Below the pieces are notes generated by a model. The model saw only the letters and a list, made by a program, of their open reading frames with translations. It was not told where the DNA came from and did no database searches. A DNA stretch of 29,118 bases from CTSOIL-112 sp964293815. GTDB lineage: Bacteria; Pseudomonadota; Gammaproteobacteria; Burkholderiales; Burkholderiaceae. The position numbers were made by a program, and so were the translations under genes. Of this stretch, positions 27,089-29,118 are shown piece by piece. The DNA lies in assembly GCA_964293815.1 (NCBI GenBank), contig CAXYYC010000031.1:1-29118 (forward strand), given 5' to 3'. Within the stretch, counting starts at the first letter, position 1. Each line of letters opens with the position of its first letter.

Positions 27089-28425
27089 CCATAACCGCAC
27101 TCAATCTCGCCGTCGTCGGCCACACCAACACCGGCAAAACCTCGCTCATGCGCACGCTGCTGCGCGACGTACATTTTGGCGAAGTCAAGGATGAAGCCGG
27201 CACCACGCGCCACGTCGAGCAAGCCACCATACGCCTGAACCACACCGACCTCGTGCACCTGTTTGACACGCCGGGTTTGGAAGACGCCACCGGCCTGCTC
27301 GAATGGTTGGAGAACAACACCCCTGCGCGTGCGGACGGGATTGAACGATTAGAAACATTCCTGAGTAGCGAACTGGCGCAAAACGACTTCAGCCAAGAAG
27401 CCAAAGTCATCCGCCAAGTACTCAACAGCAATATGTCCATCTACGTCATCGACGCGCGAGAACCCATCCTCACCAAATACAAAGACGAACTCACCCTGCT
27501 CTCATGGTGCGCACGCCCGCTGATGCCCGTATTCAACTTCATCGCCAAACAAGACCTAAAAGAATGGAGCGACATGCTCGCGCGGCGCGGCCTGCACGTC
27601 CATGTCGGCTTTGACACCGTTGCTTTTGACTTCGAAGGCGAAATGCGCCTGTGGGACAACCTCTCCACCATGCTGCCCAACCGCACAGTCACGGACGAAC
27701 TCATTCGCATTCGCCGTGAAGAATGGCAAAACCTCGACCAGCAAGGCCGCCGTACCATCGCCGACATGCTCATTGACGTGGCCGCCTACCAAAGCGAAAT
27801 CGCCGAAGACGCCGACCCGACACCCGCACTCACGCAAATGCACAGCACCGTCAAACAACTCGAACGACAAATGCACGAACAACTGCTGCATCTGTACCGC
27901 TTCTACGACAACGACGTCGCACCAACCGAACTCAATCTGCAAGAATTTCAACAAGACCCGTTTGACACCGAAGTACTCAAACAATACGGCATCCGCACCA
28001 CCTCCGGCGCAGCCGCCGGCGCATTGATCGGACTCGGATTTGACGCCGCCACCGCAGGCACCTCACTCGGTGTGGGCGCTGCCATCGGCGGCATACTCGG
28101 CGGGATACTCTCCAACGCCGCCACCATCAGCGACAAACTACAAGGCATCCAAACCATCCACGTCGACCCCGCCACCATCACCCTGCTCGCCACACGCGGG
28201 CTGGATCTGCTCGACGCGATTCAACACCGAGGACACGCCGCACAAAACAACACCATCACCGTCACCGAACACAAAGCACCGTTCAAACCGCACCAACTGC
28301 CCGCCCCACTGAAAAAAGCCCGCACCAAAGCGAACTGGTCGAGCAGTAACGGCAAATCCGTGGAACAAGCGCGTGCCGCGCGGGCGGAGGCAGTGGAGGA
28401 ATTGGTGAAAGAGTTGGAACGGTAA
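27085..28425 (+). CDS. GTPase with DUF3482 domain
   Basis: The protein has 446 residues. The N-terminal GTPase domain has G1 GHTNTGKTS (12-20) and G3 DTPGL (61-65). The G4 position reads AKQD (154-157) instead of NKxD, a departure at the base-recognition asparagine. The DUF3482 region follows. A glycine- and alanine-rich segment at about 307-345 (AAAGALIGLGFDAA and GGILGGIL) looks like a membrane-inserting hairpin, and the C-terminus is basic. The overlap with the DUF2868 gene suggests a membrane-associated two-protein machine. Function is unknown; dynamin- or EngA-like membrane or ribosome roles are only guesses. Confidence 0.87.
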   Translation: MTITALNLAVVGHTNTGKTSLMRTLLRDVHFGEVKDEAGTTRHVEQATIRLNHTDLVHLFDTPGLEDATGLLEWLENNTPARADGIERLETFLSSELAQNDFSQEAKVIRQVLNSNMSIYVIDAREPILTKYKDELTLLSWCARPLMPVFNFIAKQDLKEWSDMLARRGLHVHVGFDTVAFDFEGEMRLWDNLSTMLPNRTVTDELIRIRREEWQNLDQQGRRTIADMLIDVAAYQSEIAEDADPTPALTQMHSTVKQLERQMHEQLLHLYRFYDNDVAPTELNLQEFQQDPFDTEVLKQYGIRTTSGAAAGALIGLGFDAATAGTSLGVGAAIGGILGGILSNAATISDKLQGIQTIHVDPATITLLATRGLDLLDAIQHRGHAAQNNTITVTEHKAPFKPHQLPAPLKKARTKANWSSSNGKSVEQARAARAEAVEELVKELER

Positions 28426-28436
28426 AAAATTTATTG

Positions 28437-28462
28437 AGCGCGATAAATGATTTTATCGCGTT
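28437..28462. terminator. Hairpin between the GTPase and GNAT genes
   Basis: The arms CGCGATAAA and TTTATCGCG, extended by A/G with T/T, enclose the loop TGAT. It lies between two convergent genes, where a bidirectional terminator is expected. The T-run is short. Confidence 0.6.
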
Positions 28463-28477
28463 AGAATAAATGCTCGC

Positions 28478-28945
28478 TTACGCTTTCCAATGATCACGGT
28501 AAAGGCGCATTTTCACTAAATCTAATCCTGCTCCCAAACCATTTTGTGTCTCATAAAACACGACAAAGCCAAATCGTTGGAAAAACGGGGCAACTACCTG
28601 ACTTGTATCAATACCAATTTCAATAACGCGCTCGTCCGAAAAAAGTGCTTGAATACGCGCTACAAGTAAACGTGTGCCTATCGACATCCGCTGACAATCT
28701 CGACGAACCATCCCCCAAGTTAATCGACCGATACTATCTTCTGTGACGTAGTAACCACCACAACCAAGCACAGAGCCATGCTGTTCGACGACAAAATATG
28801 GTTCGCTTAATGTAGTCAGAAAGTCTTCAAATTCAGCACGTTCAGATTCAGCAAAGTAAGTGGGAACATTACTTGAAAAGACATCCAAGCATCCTGTGTA
28901 ATCGGAATTTTCATACGTTCGAATAACAATAGAAGCAGGTAGCAT
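28478..28945 (-). CDS. GNAT-family N-acetyltransferase
   Basis: The protein has 155 residues and the GNAT fold: strands around IRTYENSD, FVVEQHGSVLGCGGYYV and the acetyl-CoA region MVRRDCQRMSIGTRLL, then a helix and the strand VAPFFQRFGFVVFYE. The acetyl-CoA loop (QRMSIGTR) is less regular than the usual RxxGxG/A. The substrate is unknown. It appears richer in A/T than the upstream GTPase gene, which hints at a different origin. It converges with the GTPase gene. No clear ribosome site precedes the ATG. Confidence 0.85.
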   Translation of the reverse strand: MLPASIVIRTYENSDYTGCLDVFSSNVPTYFAESERAEFEDFLTTLSEPYFVVEQHGSVLGCGGYYVTEDSIGRLTWGMVRRDCQRMSIGTRLLVARIQALFSDERVIEIGIDTSQVVAPFFQRFGFVVFYETQNGLGAGLDLVKMRLYRDHWKA

Positions 28946-29118
28946 AGGACAGCCTAAAGATATTAGTTATATAAGCAACATCCCATCTGATTTGAACGCA
29001 GATGAATATTGGCATCAGCAATTAGATCGGATACAGGTACCCGACAAAATGTTCTCCATCGTCACATGTATTAGTTAAGACTTAATCTGACGTTTTGTTT
29101 ATCATATAGGAAACAAAG
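28946..29118. other. Right edge, no gene supported
   Basis: This AT-rich segment holds the upstream region of the GNAT gene. Short inverted repeats are visible (CATCTG/CAGATG and TTTGTTT/AAACAAA at the far end), but none is strong enough to name. A short plus-strand frame ending at a TAA is open but too short to call. Confidence 0.5.

Noticed and set aside
28921..29076. Plus-strand gene remnant at the right edge
   Set aside because: About 50 open codons end at a TAA, but an open stretch of that length is expected by chance and part of it is antisense to the GNAT gene.

Overview
The window looks like chromosomal DNA of a betaproteobacterium, probably of the order Burkholderiales, with moderate GC. 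Four things support this: a sulfur-assimilation cluster in the order TSUP permease, ferredoxin-type CysI, DUF934, CysH, CysD, CysN, CobA, CbiX; a ubiE-ubiJ-ubiB cluster; dciA divergent from secA; and a DUF2868/DUF3482 gene pair. The assignment is inferred from gene order and protein families. No rRNA or tRNA gene was found. The first gene is cut by the left edge.

Layout. (1) Bases 1-8196 hold assimilatory sulfate reduction. A truncated TSUP permease, sulfite reductase (cysI), a DUF934-APS reductase fusion, and ATP sulfurylase (cysD, cysN) are followed by the siroheme genes cobA and cbiX and by cysteine synthase B (cysM). The reductase has the [4Fe-4S] cysteines of APS reductases and no APS kinase is present, so the route reads sulfate, APS, sulfite, sulfide, cysteine. 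CobA and CbiX supply siroheme for CysI. (2) Bases 8200-10241 hold an arsenic-resistance operon on the minus strand (arsR-arsC-acr3), with a palindromic operator over its promoter and a terminator shared with the cysM side. (3) A secreted SH3-repeat protein (10383-10841) ends at a strong bidirectional terminator facing glmS. (4) Bases 10955-16969, minus strand, hold glmU, a NarL-type response regulator, a hybrid sensor kinase and glmS. A two-component system thus sits between the two UDP-GlcNAc genes, and glmS has a long structured leader. (5) Bases 17197-20329, minus strand, hold the overlapping ubiquinone genes ubiE, ubiJ and ubiB. (6) purU (20534-21400) is followed by a gene-free stretch of about 870 bases. 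It holds a small type I-F-like CRISPR array of six repeats and five 32-base spacers with no cas genes, several palindromes, a 110-base nested inverted repeat, a stray CRISPR repeat and the secA terminator. (7) secA (minus) and dciA (plus) diverge. They are followed by a translationally coupled pair, a DUF2868 membrane protein and a DUF3482 GTPase. (8) A GNAT acetyltransferase on the minus strand closes the window.

Most of the window is core metabolism. The points most worth a second look are the DUF934-CysH fusion, the two-component system between glmU and glmS with its long glmS leader, the cas-less and partly decayed CRISPR array next to a palindrome cluster, and the uncharacterised membrane protein/GTPase pair.
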